A stretch of 64,000 bases of DNA from Ypsolopha sequella. Lineage: Eukaryota; Arthropoda; Insecta; Lepidoptera; Ypsolophidae. The notes under the pieces were generated by a model. The model worked only from the letters and a program-made list of their open reading frames with translations. It did no database searches and was not told where the DNA came from. The DNA lies in assembly GCA_934047225.1 (NCBI GenBank), contig OW203986.1, positions 21,765,221 through 21,829,220 on the forward strand, in the 5' to 3' direction. A program made the position numbers and the translations under genes. This document shows, in pieces, positions 44,655 through 55,048 of this stretch; position 1 is the first letter of the stretch; every line of letters begins with the position of its first letter.

Positions 44655-44712
44655 TTTATATTAAAAGTATAACATTACAGCTTGGGTCTAGGTCTTACTA
44701 TTCAGTGTACCG
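44655..44712. repeat. Second copy of the short repeat inserted at 42252
   Basis: 'aaaagtataacattacagct', 'tgggtctaggtcttactatt' and 'cagtgtaccgtatccg' are the reverse complement of 42255-42305. A short TTA run precedes it. Confidence 0.6.
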
Positions 44713-44984
44713 TATCCGCCGCCACTCAAGGAAACTACTGTCATGCATCCAAATATTGCCAAAATTTACAAAATAGCGGTGTACCCACTATTATAAGAAC
44801 TATTAATACACTTATTGTATTAATTTTCAGTTGGTTCCTAGCCATTCTTTACTAAGTTACATGGATAAGTTTAGCGAGTATGAAACATAGTCCACAAATA
44901 TCGTTCTTATAATTTGGAAATACTCCTTGGTGTTTTGACTGGGTGACCAGCCGCTTCAACCAAACAATAAAAATATCCTAAAAT

Positions 44985-45167
44985 TCAAACTCGCCTTCCG
45001 CACATTAACGTCTCAAGAAAACACGTCTTTCCATTAGCCCGAAAAATGTTAAAAGTGACAAGACTGTTTAGCACGGTGACCAAGCAAAATCGACCCCAAC
45101 ACTCCTCGACCCAAATCGCACTATAATGGACATAGAAGGTCGCGATCAACCCGCAAATAACTTCCAT
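44985..45167 (-). CDS. Unidentified 60-codon hydrophobic ORF
   Basis: A true ATG opens MEVICGLIATFYVHYSAIWV, then VEECWGRFCLVTVLNSLVTF and ends LETLMCGRRV. It is hydrophobic, with six cysteines, GC-richer than the surroundings, and has no recognisable domain or splice sites. It could be chance. The surrounding 44720-45710 has no other recognisable content. Confidence 0.2.
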   Translation of the reverse strand: MEVICGLIATFYVHYSAIWVEECWGRFCLVTVLNSLVTFNIFRANGKTCFLETLMCGRRV

Positions 45168-45712
45168 ATAATCGAATTAATTAATCATGAACCGACTAAA
45201 AGTTAAAAAACTCCTTAAACAAGTTCTAGGCAAAGTTTTAAGGAGAGACTAACGAGGAATAGGACTGTGGGTGAGAGATGAAAGTTCGTGCCAATCCACC
45301 AAAATCACAAGATACATGGTACAACTTTTATCCACTAAAACATAGGGACGATTTTCGTATAGCTTATGAATCTAAAAGGCTTGGTGGATCAGTACAGGGT
45401 GGGATTTGGGAAAGGCCCTAGGATAAATAAAATTGACTGCTAAGGGATGTCCGAAGTTGATGAATTAGAAGAGGATTTGAAACGTATTGTTTTATTTCGC
45501 GTGGGATTCGGTTAAATTTCGTAAATCTATTTCACATCTGTAAGTAGTTGAGGATTGTTTCATGTTTGAAGATATTTCTTTGATTCCTAAAATCTTCATG
45601 AAAACACTTCACAATATGAATAATATATAATATTAAGTATTCACCATCTGCAATGTAAACAACCATTATCATTTTATTTATTGTTATATTTAATTTTTTA
45701 TTGTTCCATGAT

Positions 45713-45867
45713 AATGGTGTCGATTCGGTGCAACATATTTGACAGGACTAAACTTAATTTAAGCATTCTGTCCTTGTCTTTTCGATACAGAAGGAAAAAG
45801 ACAGAACACTTAAATTAAGTTTACTCCTGTCAAACATCATCAAACATGTAACGAATCGACACCATTG
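45713..45867. mobile_element. Palindromic MITE, family P1, copy 3
   Basis: The ends are AATGGTGTCGATTCGGTGCA and, inverted, AATGGTGTCGATTCGTTACA. The core has 'tttgacaggactaaacttaa' and 'gcattctgtccttgtctttt'. It ends at the same core boundary as copy 1, supporting ~155 bp as the basic element. Confidence 0.8.
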
Positions 45868-45884
45868 TCGTAAGGGGAAACTGA

Positions 45885-45965
45885 ATTTGTGAAACAGCAC
45901 AAGTGTTTTTAACAATATTATGATGATGTTTCACCTAGTGCTGACAATCGCAAGTGTTAACCTTA
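45885..45965. repeat. Dispersed repeat, copy 2 (pair of 2350-2445)
   Basis: 'gtgaaacagcacaagtgttt', 'tattatgatgatgtttcacc' and 'gtgctgacaatcgcaagtgt' match the first copy with small changes. Confidence 0.6.
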
Positions 45966-46192
45966 ACCCGGAAATTAATTTGATATATTCTGATTAAATA
46001 AAATTAAAAAATAAATTTCAAATTTGAAGGGTACAGGTAAAAAAGATGAGAGTCACTAAGACTCTAGACAGTATTTCATATTTTATAAGGATTTGACTTT
46101 TGACTTTTATTTACTAAACAGTAAGACTCCAAACAAAACAGATTTTGAATTCGGTTGTTTTATAATTTCTCATGAATTTGTGACAAACATCT

Positions 46193-46875
46193 TTTTAGGG
46201 TTCCGTGGTACCTAAAAGTTACAAAAGGAACCTTTATGGTGAGACTCCGTTGTCCGTCCGTCCGTCCGTATGTCACAGCCTCATAACTTTAGCAATGTTA
46301 AAGATACATGAAATTTGGCACAAAAATAGCATTAATTTGCCCACATATCACGGTTTAAAAAATATATGAAAGAATTCACATTGTTCAAAATATTTTCAAA
46401 ACAAAAGTGAGAAAATTAAAAAATATTATCTTAAAATTCCATCTATTTCGAGAAATCCTTGAAAAACCATAAAAAAATGTATGTTATCTCCAAAACTGGT
46501 AAAAATCATGGTAATATGTGTTTACGTAAAGATTACAGGAAAAACAATGCGGTTGAGAAATTCACGAAAAAAAATTACAAAATTAAATTTATCATCCAAA
46601 TTTGTTTGTGTGACAGCATTAAGAATTGTATGTATATGTTTTCTTTTTCTTATATGGCTTGATTATGCTTATAATTTGTATGTTTTAACTTATTTTTATT
46701 GTTTCATTTTGATATTTTAGATTTTAATTTAACAATCATAGCTTTATTATTTTTTATGTTTTGCTTAAAGTTGTAATTTAGTTAAAAAATTCAAATGCAA
46801 TGTATATTGTTGGTGAATAAATGAAATGAAATGAAAACGGAACCCTAGGTACGCGAGTCTGACTCCGATTTTTTT
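46193..46875 (+). repeat. gggttccgt...gcgagtc dispersed element, copy B
   Basis: Starts TTTAGGGTTCCGTGGTACCT, then a CCGTCCGTCCGT run, 'cagcctcataactttagcaa', 'gaaatttggcacaaaaatag', and ends 'acggaaccctaggtacgcga' + GTCTGACTCC. Inverted short ends (GGGTTCCGT / ACGGAACCC) bound the unit. A second, LINE-like piece with 'gaataaatgaaatgaaatga' lies before the end. Confidence 0.7.
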
Positions 46876-46947
46876 TTCCCTCTATTGCAACATAACAGAT
46901 GGAAAATTAAGGTAACCTTACCCCCGGTTTCTGAAAGGCCAATAATA

Positions 46948-49128
46948 ATAATAAAAATTCTTTATTGCACTTATAAACATAGTACACAAGGCGAACTTAA
47001 TGCTAATTAGCATTATCTTCCAGTTTACCTTTGGTGATGTGGATAAATTAGGGTAGTGCCGGAAAAGATGATAAAATGATAATTAAATAGGTACAAGCTT
47101 ATAAATAACTAAATATTAAATAGTAAAAAGTTTACACAATATTAAAAACCATTACCTACTAAGCAGTATCAATAGTATATAGAAGTATATATTATAAATA
47201 TATAAAATATAAAATAGATATATATTTCTATACAATAAATACACATATACATACATATTAATATATAGATACACATTTAAGACAAGACTCAAAACTCGTG
47301 CAAAAGAAGAAACAAAAAAAAAAAACCCGATTAAATAGTTTGCGTTTTAAGAAAGTGCTGATGAACTCTATTTTTAAAAACTGCTAGTGATAGAGATTCT
47401 CGTATCCTGACCGGTAAACCATTCCAGAGACGTATTGCGGAAATTGTGAAAGAACTAGTAAACATGTCAGTATTATGTGTCGGAGTGCGCAGAAGTGAAC
47501 GGTTCTCAGGTCGCTGAGAGCGGCCAAGAGAATCGAGAAAAACAAACCGCTCTTTTAGATAAGGAGGGGATAGGGGGTCATTGAGGATGTTCCAAAGAAG
47601 AGATAATATGTGAGCGTTACGACGATTTCGGATGTTAAGCCATTTAAGATCAGAACGAGCTTGAGACACATGGTCATACTTACGTAGGCCAAAGATGTAT
47701 CGTATACATAAATTGAGGAGACGATCTAGCTTATTTAACAATCCTTCAGTGAGATCGGGATAACAGACATCGGCATAGTCTAAAATAGGGAGCAAGAGTG
47801 AGTTAACCAGCAGGACCTTCGCAGAATACGGCAAAAACCTTTGCATGCGCTTAAGGGAATGCATGGAAGCAAAGATCTTTTTACTAAGTTCCGCCACATG
47901 CAAATCCCAAGACATATTGTTCTGGATATAGATTCCTAGGTTTTTTACTGACGTACAGAACTTGAGAGGAGTGTTATTTAAACAGACTGGTGGAAGCGTG
48001 TTCAGATCCGTTTTGTCTATGAGAGCCCTACTACCGACTATCATGACCTGCGTTTTTGATGGGTTAAGAAGGAGTCCAAATTGTTCCGTCCATTGACTGA
48101 TGTGTTCAAGATCAGAAGTCATTTTCTGAATGGCTACAAGAATTAGGTCCTGCTTGAAAGACATATAAAGTTGAAGATCGTCAGCGTACATGTGGTAAGA
48201 ACTAAAGTTAATGGAGGAGACAAGGGTGTTTATAAACACCGAGAACAGAAGAGGGGATAGCACACCACCTTGGGGCACACCGGCTGTAACATTGCACCAG
48301 TCGGAGAATTTATCGTCCGAGCGAATACGCTGTTGACGCCCATAAAGGTACGAATAGAACCAGTTTGTAGCTGACTCGGAAACATTGAGAGAACGTAAAA
48401 TAGCCAGGAGAATGTCATAGTCAACACAATTAAAAGCGCTACTAAAGTCAAGAAGAGTGAGGAGTGTAAGTTGCCTTTCGTCCATAGCATCACGAAAGTC
48501 ATCAGTAATCTTAATGAGAGCAGTACATGTACTGTGGGATGGACGAAATCCCGACTGAAGTGGATTTAGAAGTTTATTAGAGTGAAGAAAATACATAAGT
48601 TGACGATTGACCACCCGTTCTAGAATTTTAGAGAGGAAGGGAAGTATAGAAATTGGCCGGTAGTCTTTATACGAAGAGGGTTCAGAAATTTTTGGGACTG
48701 GAACCATATACGCCAGTTTCCAAGAGGCAGGAAATGAATTAGATGTGAGAGAGAAGTTTACAATGTGAGTAATGACAGGGAGAATAACTTCCAGAATAGG
48801 GAGGAGAAGATCGCGGCCAATAGCGTCGTGGCCAACGGCTTTACTGGGAATGGAAAGAATATCTTTTTCAATATCCGAGACTAGAACTGGTGTGAAATCA
48901 AAAGTATCGTGAGATGAAGAAGGTGCAGCTAAAATGCGTCGAATTGTATTTTCTTTAAGTATGGGATCAATTATGTTGGGAGGGGAAGAAAAGTGGCGGT
49001 TTAAACCATTGATGTCCAAAGCAGGGTTAAGACTTTCCCGACACTTTCCGAAACCGAGAGTACGAAGGAAGCGCCACAGGTTATTGGGAGCACATGTTTC
49101 AATTGAAGAGTGGATATGGCGTCGTTTG
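46948..49128 (-). mobile_element. 5'-truncated LINE (CR1-like) with AAT-type tail
   Basis: On the minus strand it runs from about 49128, lacking endonuclease, through the RT frame, a ~380-bp AT-rich 3' untranslated region and 'gtgcaataaagaatttttat', to a tail of TTATTATTATTATT. The flanks GGCCAAT (46942-46948) and GGCAATC (49130-49136) may be a diverged or partial target duplication. It is inserted in the MITE described at 46915. Confidence 0.75.
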
Positions 49129-49136
49129 GCAATCAA
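47331..49136 (-). CDS. Reverse transcriptase and C-terminal domain of a CR1-like LINE
   Basis: This is a ~600-codon uninterrupted frame. Positions below count from the first codon of the open frame, which is TTG; the true start was lost upstream. Residues 138-175 are the RT entry block (WKLAYMVPVPKISEPSSYKD then YRPISILPFLSKILERV). Motif A is LLDFSSAFNCVD (Asp about 230), motif B GVPQGGVLSPLLFSVFIN (286-303) and motif C MYADDLQLY (YADD 317-320). A thumb with LLNPSKTQVMIV and VKNLGIYIQNNMSWDLHV follows. The C-terminal region holds RLWNGLPVRIRESLS and ends FLKTQTI. All catalytic residues visible are intact, and there is no stop or frameshift. The APE endonuclease and any ORF1 are absent. The product would copy its own RNA at target sites in the nucleus, but this copy is probably dead on arrival through truncation. 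The first few codons may belong to the host MITE. Confidence 0.93.
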   Translation of the reverse strand: MIAKRRHIHSSIETCAPNNLWRFLRTLGFGKCRESLNPALDINGLNRHFSSPPNIIDPILKENTIRRILAAPSSSHDTFDFTPVLVSDIEKDILSIPSKAVGHDAIGRDLLLPILEVILPVITHIVNFSLTSNSFPASWKLAYMVPVPKISEPSSYKDYRPISILPFLSKILERVVNRQLMYFLHSNKLLNPLQSGFRPSHSTCTALIKITDDFRDAMDERQLTLLTLLDFSSAFNCVDYDILLAILRSLNVSESATNWFYSYLYGRQQRIRSDDKFSDWCNVTAGVPQGGVLSPLLFSVFINTLVSSINFSSYHMYADDLQLYMSFKQDLILVAIQKMTSDLEHISQWTEQFGLLLNPSKTQVMIVGSRALIDKTDLNTLPPVCLNNTPLKFCTSVKNLGIYIQNNMSWDLHVAELSKKIFASMHSLKRMQRFLPYSAKVLLVNSLLLPILDYADVCYPDLTEGLLNKLDRLLNLCIRYIFGLRKYDHVSQARSDLKWLNIRNRRNAHILSLLWNILNDPLSPPYLKERFVFLDSLGRSQRPENRSLLRTPTHNTDMFTSSFTISAIRLWNGLPVRIRESLSLAVFKNRVHQHFLKTQTI

Positions 49137-49704
49137 TGTTAACAGTAGATTAAAAAATAATTATCTGCGGATTAAGCCAGAAAAAGTGGGAATTTTACAT
49201 TGAAATCAAAAATTAACTAAGTTAATTATTGATTCATCACTATTCAGACTTAATAATATATGCTTTATTTTCACCGTTATTTGCGGTTAAAGTTTTTTTT
49301 AATCTACTGTTAACTTTGATTGGCCTTTCAGAAACCGGGGGTTAATGTTACAATAATATATTCCTAAACTAAAGCAGTTACTTCCATACTTCTCTGTAAC
49401 ATTCCCTTACATTACATGGTTCCATCCATCCATCTGCAAAAATATCACACTCTGGTGCTTGAGCGAACAGGGAGAGCAATACATGTCGAGTGTAACTTTC
49501 AAAAACTTAAAATCTTACGATTCGGACTGAACTCGAGGAAGTTTAGGTACCTGTTTTACATTTTCAGTGAATTCCGCTTACTCGTATTGGTTTGTCCCTT
49601 TTATCCGGAACCGAAACGGATGCATGAAGTTTGAGCTTACGTGAACAGATTTATCCCTTTCAGCCGGAAATTCCTAGCTTAGTACAGTACTTATATAAAA
49701 ATAT

Positions 49705-49880
49705 GTTAAGAGCGGTTTCGCAGCCGGATTGTGAAAACCCGCATTTTTCTAATTAATCGTAACAGAACACTCAAATTAAAAATTCACTCAATAATTATTC
49801 AACAATACCTTTGTTTACGTTGCCATGGCAAAGTTTCCATTGGTTTCTGTAATAAATAATTTAAAAAAAAAAACAATTTA
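49705..49880 (+). mobile_element. Family R element, left part, copy 2
   Basis: 'aagagcggtttcgcagccgg', 'attgtgaaaacccgcatttt', 'ttctaattaatcgtaacaga' and 'tggcaaagtttccattggtt' match 25001-25150. The right inverted end was not found, so the copy is truncated. Confidence 0.7.
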
Positions 49881-50698
49881 ATAGCTGTTTTTGCCAGTTT
49901 TTGGCACATTTTCCGACAAATATATGAAATTTTGTCAAATGTTTTGTGTACCTACAGAAACCTTAAACCTTTAGGGCTAGAGTTTCTTTTTTCCAAAAAC
50001 ATTGCCTTTTATATAATAAAATCAAATTTTTCTACCCTCCTCCCATAAAAACAGCAAAAACAGAGTGAGTTTCAAATACAAATATCTCAATAACTGGACG
50101 ACTTTGATCAAAAACTACGAGTAAAAACAAAAAAAACTTACAATATTGTACATTTGATTACACTAGCTAGGTACTGTAAAAGAACCTGCGTGTTATACTT
50201 AAAAAAACTAAATTAGAAACCTCTTTCATGTTTAAGGACCTTAAAGATTACTACATTAAAAGTCCGGCCCTGTCTGTACAGAAAGTCGTCGAATGCGGCC
50301 GCCTTGGAGCGCACCAGACAAGAATAGGTGCAATTTAAAACTCGATTAGAATTCGAACATTGCAGGAAGCGGTTATTAAAAATCTTGACAGCGGAACTTC
50401 CAGAAAAAAAACGACTGTTATTCAGCAGACAGCTCGCTCAAAGTATAAAAATTATCCTATTTCCACTTAAATTTCAAACTAATTTAAAAGTATTGGCATA
50501 AATATGACATAAAATGCAATATTTAAGCGGAATTTACACAAATCTCACAGAATAATTTGGAAAACAGCTTATACATTTAGTAGGTTTATGAGTTTTCAAG
50601 TTACGAGAAAAATTTGCCGTCTTGCTTCGCAGACGAATTCGGCTATTCGTCTCTTGCTCTCGTAGCACAGTGCTTAATCACGCGCGACGCAACTTACG

Positions 50699-50776
50699 AT
50701 GAATCACAAGTGCAAGGAGCGTGACACGATATGTTTGCGATTAAACAGTATGTCACGCTCCTCGCACTTGTGATTC
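50699..50776. repeat. 78-nt hairpin with 27-bp stem, pre-miRNA-like shape
   Basis: TGAATCACAAGTGCAAGGAG + CGTGACA pairs with TGTCACGCTCCTCGCACTTG + TGATTCA with one mismatch. The loop is 'cgatatgtttgcgattaaacagta'. The stem length and ~78-nt total resemble an animal microRNA precursor, but short MITEs look the same. The GC-rich surroundings (50635-50830) differ from the AT-rich background. Confidence 0.8.
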
Positions 50777-51002
50777 AACTAAACGCGCCGCGCCGGATTA
50801 AATATTCCGCTACGGGGCCAGGAACGAGTAAAGAACGGTGCACATTGAATGCGTGCGCGTCACGTGTACAGCACGTCTGCATTCAAGCACCCATTGTATT
50901 TGATGTAATTTTTTTTTTTTTTTTTGACATTGCTACTACAAAAAATCTTTATCCTAACAAATTACGTCGAGTAAAATAATCTTATCTTTGCGTTTTACAT
51001 AA

Positions 51003-51275
51003 TAATGTAAATGATTAGAATAACATAAAACAACGTAAAATTAAATTTTAATTACATCTAACCCATTTAAAAGATATTAAAAATAATGTTAAACATTATT
51101 TTTAATATCTTGTAAATAGGTTAGATGTAAATAGTTTTTATTATTTAAATTTTTTTACCTATGTATTATATTTTTCTCTTACTTCATTGTGACTGATGGC
51201 GGGCCCGAATGGCCCGAAATATATCTCACTAAAATTTTATTTTACGTTGTTATATGTTATTCTTATCATTTATAA
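51003..51275. mobile_element. MITE with ~45-bp inverted ends and an inner hairpin
   Basis: 'tgtaaatgattagaataaca' and 'taaaacaacgtaaaattaaa' at the left are inverted at 51228-51273 (ttttattttacgttgttata). Inside, 51053-51137 is a separate hairpin (TTACATCTAACCCATTTAAA inverted with TTTACAAGATAT-type variation). The right sub-terminal 'cgaaatatatctcact' is shared with 53905-53925. Confidence 0.7.
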
Positions 51276-51654
51276 AGCCAAAAAAGTCAATATTTAATAT
51301 TTGTTTACGTAACAATGTACGAATAGTGTAATAATCAATTATGTTGGTTCCCCAGAATAAGTGTGAAATAATAGCAGAGATAGATAGATACGCAGCTAAT
51401 TCTTGTTTCAACTGTTTTTAAAAAAAGAAATCTTTCAATTTTATTTGACGAATCTTTTTGGCATTTCACGTAACTGAATCTGTAGGTTTTCGAAAAGTAT
51501 ATATTCAATTTAAATCACGGAAGAATTATATTAAACGGCCTGTACCGAGAAATTGTTTACAATGTTATAAATTATTTCACGAATAAAATGATAATAAATA
51601 TTTTTACTTGATAAAAGCTTTTTTAATTGTTTTATTATATATAAATATATAGAC

Positions 51655-51800
51655 TTTTATGAATTTTGTAGTATAAATTAAATAAAAAACAAAACTTTCG
51701 ATATATATATTTAATATATATCGACTGACGACGACTCAAGTGCGTCGAAATATATATCGAAAGTTTCTTTTTTATTTAAATTGTACTACAATATTCACGA
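51655..51800. mobile_element. Palindromic MITE
   Basis: TTTGTAGTATAAATTAAATA and 'aactttcgatatatatattt' at the left are inverted as 'aaatatatatcgaaagtttc' and TATTTAAATTGTACTACAA, around a 'gactgacgacgactcaagtg' loop. Confidence 0.8.
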
Positions 51801-52265
51801 ATAAAAGTGATAGAACAAGAGCTTTGATAGCTGTCATGTCATGATCCCAAATTTTTTTTTCTCCACATTATAACTTCGCAATACTGAAAAAGTCTACGTT
51901 TTTTTGCACATCCTACCATTGGTAACTGTCATTTCATACACGTGCAAAAAGTTGACGTTTCCTGTTCCAATAGCGGAACAATCATGTTATTATGCTAATA
52001 CCTAAAGTGTAGTATCTTTTTAGTATAGATTTACATTTGGAGAATCCAGACGGTAAGTTTGCGCGCAACTCGGTATGGGACAAGCGTATCCTTTCTTTTC
52101 TAAGACTAAATTGATTTTGAAGGGAAAAACTCAACGTTTTGGTTAACCTTCATCGCCTTTTGATATTTCCATCAATAAAATTCGTTTCAGGTTTTCCGCT
52201 TGGATCACTGAAAACACATATCGGTTAAAATGATGCTAATAGGTTTTATTGGTAAAAATTATAAT

Positions 52266-52816
52266 TTACTTGGACACCCCCTCGAAGTAATTCGGGGGAT
52301 AGTAAGAGGATAGCTCACAGGCAAAAAACCAGGAGGTCCACCATGCCTGGGACCGATGGATGGCGGTATATCCATCCCTAATAGCCGGGCCTTATATGGA
52401 ACAGACTGGTGACGGGCAGCGGCGTCACTGGTGCGAGGGTTCCGGCACCGCGCTCACCAAACCGCCTGCCCAGCGTGTGTGAGTATGGGCAATTCTTCCA
52501 GGATGACCGCCAGGAGTGGCAAAGTCCAGCGGGCCTATTGTGTATCTCTAGTTGCCTTCTGGACTGGGTGTCTATCATCAAAAACATAGATATACTATCG
52601 AATTCCGATGTCCTAAGGATATTTTCGCACTTGAAGTGACGACACAGATTGTTAATAGTTCAATACCCACTAAAGGCAATTTTGAAATTTCAGTTTTTAG
52701 CTATGTTTTTGATGATAGGCACCTCGTGCAGTTGGCAACTAAAGATACAGAATAGGGGGGCTGGAAAGGTTTATGTCCAGCAGTGGACGAACTAGGCTGA
52801 TGGATGGATGGATTAT
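52266..52816 (+). mobile_element. RTE-like non-LTR 3' end / SINE, copy 3, broken by a MITE
   Basis: 'acttggacaccccctcgaag' to 'aggagtggcaaagtcc' (52525), then the family S MITE, then 'aaaggtttatgtccagcagt' to a tail of three TGGA units. It is 5'-truncated by ~45 bp relative to copies 1 and 2. Confidence 0.85.
52526..52764. mobile_element. 239-bp MITE, family S, copy C, nested
   Basis: The ends are CCAGCGGGCCTATTGTGTAT and, inverted, CCAGCCCCCCTATTCTGTAT, in reverse orientation to copies A and B. Copies 1 and 2 of the host retroposon give the empty site as AAAGTCCTGGAAAGG. By that comparison, at most 1 bp of target is duplicated, which is unusual for a DNA transposon. Confidence 0.88.
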
Positions 52817-52878
52817 AATTTAAATTAAATGACAGTGTGCAAATTCGGTCCCCACGCCGCCAAGATCAAGACATATTT

Positions 52879-53052
52879 TAAATGAAAGGACATAATATAG
52901 TCCTCAAGCAAGCAGAACCCCGTTCTTGTAATGAACACGGGGCCCCGACGAAAGTATTTGCAAATGTAAAAATCAAGATGAATACATTTTATTTTATTTT
53001 TATTTTTTTATTTTGATGTAGTTCTGCTTGCTTTGACCTTATATCCTTTTAT
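52879..53052. repeat. Imperfect inverted repeat
   Basis: 'aaatgaaaggacataatata' + GTCCTCAAGCAAGCAGAAC at the left pairs with AGTTCTGCTTGCTTTGACC + 'ttatatccttttattt' at the right. An inner CCCCGTTC..GAACACGGGG hairpin lies at 52918-52943. Confidence 0.55.
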
Positions 53053-53879
53053 TTAACATACATCTTAATTAGACGCGGCGCTTGGACCAACTCCCATACA
53101 AGTTTGACAAATGTCATGTAATAAAATTTACAAATAAAAGAGGTAAGATTAAATAATTTCTATCGGTTGGCGCCATTTTAATTTTAACCGTTTTTTCTAA
53201 CTGTACATATTATGAAGCCACAGTAAAATTTGAGGAGTTAGAATTAAAAATATACCGGAATTACTGAACCCTTAATACGGCTATCAAAAAGCTGATAATA
53301 TGATCATTCATGTGTTTATTATGTCAAGCCACCTTGTGCATGTAAATACACAAACCCTTTTATGCGTCGCACTTGACTTAGTTTCTATACAGTTTGCTAA
53401 GACATTTAAGATGCCCTGTTAAAGATTTTGTAAAGCTCACATCACAATTCACTTTATGTTTCGCCGCAAACTTCTTAACACTGAATAAGAAAACTGTAAG
53501 CCTCGAACTTTTCCGTTCCGTTTCGTAGGCATGTCGTAGAATTGGTATAGATATATAGGTAATATATAAGTATTATTCTACCTGTCCCTTTAAACAGCCA
53601 TATTCTCAAACAAATAGGTCGTATAGTTAAGGAATATATCGTTTTGAACGTAAAAACGTAAGGTGGAGAGAGATTCAGTTCATATCCTTGCGGCCATAAA
53701 ACCTTATTCACCATAAACTGCAGAGAGAAAGAAGCAGGCGTTACTTTGAACCCGTTATTTTAGAGACAGGAATGATCGGTATATTGTGATTGTAAGTGAA
53801 TTTAGAACACACAACTTTTTGAATAAGTAAGTCTGTCTTTTTACAAAACATTTCTTACAAGTTGTTATAACTAGCCACT

Positions 53880-54050
53880 ATACAGCCACCGACCCAGAAT
53901 AGGGCTCGAAATATATCTCACTTTCAATTGTATTTTATTTTATTAGGTGTAATTATATGTACTGTATTGTATACAAGGTGACATTAATTTACATTAATCC
54001 ATACTGAAGACTCGGTAAGTGCATATCAAGGGTCAATGACCCTTTTTGTG
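53880..54050. repeat. Fragment related to the 51.2-kb MITE end and the 'ggtcaatgaccc' repeats
   Basis: 'ggctcgaaatatatctcact' repeats the 51.2-kb end. 'gtatacaaggtgacattaat' and 'ggtcaatgaccctttttgtg' recall 22280-22345. Boundaries are uncertain. Confidence 0.4.
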
Positions 54051-54145
54051 AAATTCGTCAATTATGTTTTTCATATTCCATGCAAACGCAAGCCCAGCCC
54101 CGAGTCAATTACTATGGGAGGTCAACATTTTATTTATTTTTGCTT

Positions 54146-54523
54146 AAGGGGCTATAGGTACGTTGGGAAAGTGCTGCCACTTTAGAAAAAAAAAACATTA
54201 TTTACTTATTAATTATATAAGAGTTATTTAAAACCTGTTCAGGTAAATGCTTAGATATAGCAATGAACTATTTTTAAATAGCATAGTTTTCATAGACAAC
54301 GTCTTTGATGAGCTAAAATTTGAGCTTTTGCTAAAAACTGCCGCTTTTGGCATAAGTTAAAATTTTAGCTCATCAAAGACGTTGTTTATAAAAACATGCT
54401 TTTTAAAAATAGTTCATTGCTATAACTACGCATTTACTTGAGCAGATTTTCAATAATTATTCTAGTAAGTAAATAATGTTTTTTTTTCTAAACTGGCAGC
54501 ACTTTCGCAGCAAATAGTGCCTT
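54146..54523. mobile_element. ~378-bp long-stem palindromic MITE
   Basis: The arms of ~165 bp carry GGGAAAGTGCTGCCA.TTTAGAAA, 'ttatttactta', 'atagcaatgaactattttta' and 'aacgtctttgatgagctaaa', with their inverses. The loop is 'gagcttttgctaaaaactgc' region (~35 nt). Transcription would give a long near-perfect double strand. Confidence 0.88.
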
Positions 54524-54925
54524 AATACAATTTACTCTTGCCCTCAAAATAACAGGGTATTGCTCAATGCTACTCCAATTGTTTACGAGCCATAAAGTAA
54601 ATCGAACGGTGTCTGAAATTTACGAAAAATCAACTAAAAATAACGAAAAAAAAGCAACTCCTCAAATGTTTTTTACTCAATGGTAGTATTCTCCGTATTT
54701 GTAATAAAATATTAAGTAAAAATTATAACGGCCAAAACACAACTTTTAACAATAGTTTGCTATATGCATAAACATATTTTTAATGATATAATGGTACTTT
54801 CAAAATAAATGGATATTCCATAAGCGTGATATTACATTATTTTAAAAATTTACGGCTGGTATAACTACTATGGAAAAGCCAATTGTTTTATAGCTATTGT
54901 AAGATCATTAAATAGTATATTTCAT

Positions 54926-55048
54926 TACGAGTGCGGAAAGCCTGTCATTGCAAAGAGTTCCGACAAATGTCTACCCAAGCCGAGGCGCAGCCGAAGGTGA
55001 GGGTTGACAGTCGGAACAAGTTGCAATGACGGTTCCGCACGTGTACTG
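54926..55048. mobile_element. Palindromic MITE with GC-rich loop
   Basis: 'acgagtgcggaaagcctgtc' and 'attgcaaagagttccgacaa' pair with 'cggaacaagttgcaatgacg' and 'gttccgcacgtgt'. The loop holds 'ccgaggcgcagccgaaggtg'. Confidence 0.7.

Larger units (their letters stand above)
46915..49350. mobile_element. Palindromic MITE split by a LINE insertion
   Basis: The left end 'taccttacccccggtttctg' + AAAGGCCAAT (46915-46948) is inverted at 49322-49347 (ATTGGCCTTTCAGAAACCGG). The right half 49130-49347 is itself a palindrome around GTTAACAGTAGATTAAAAAA. The left arm stops at GGCCAAT and its expected continuation (CAA.GTTAACAGTAG) resumes at 49139 after the LINE. The uninterrupted MITE would be about 250 bp. 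Confidence 0.75.
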
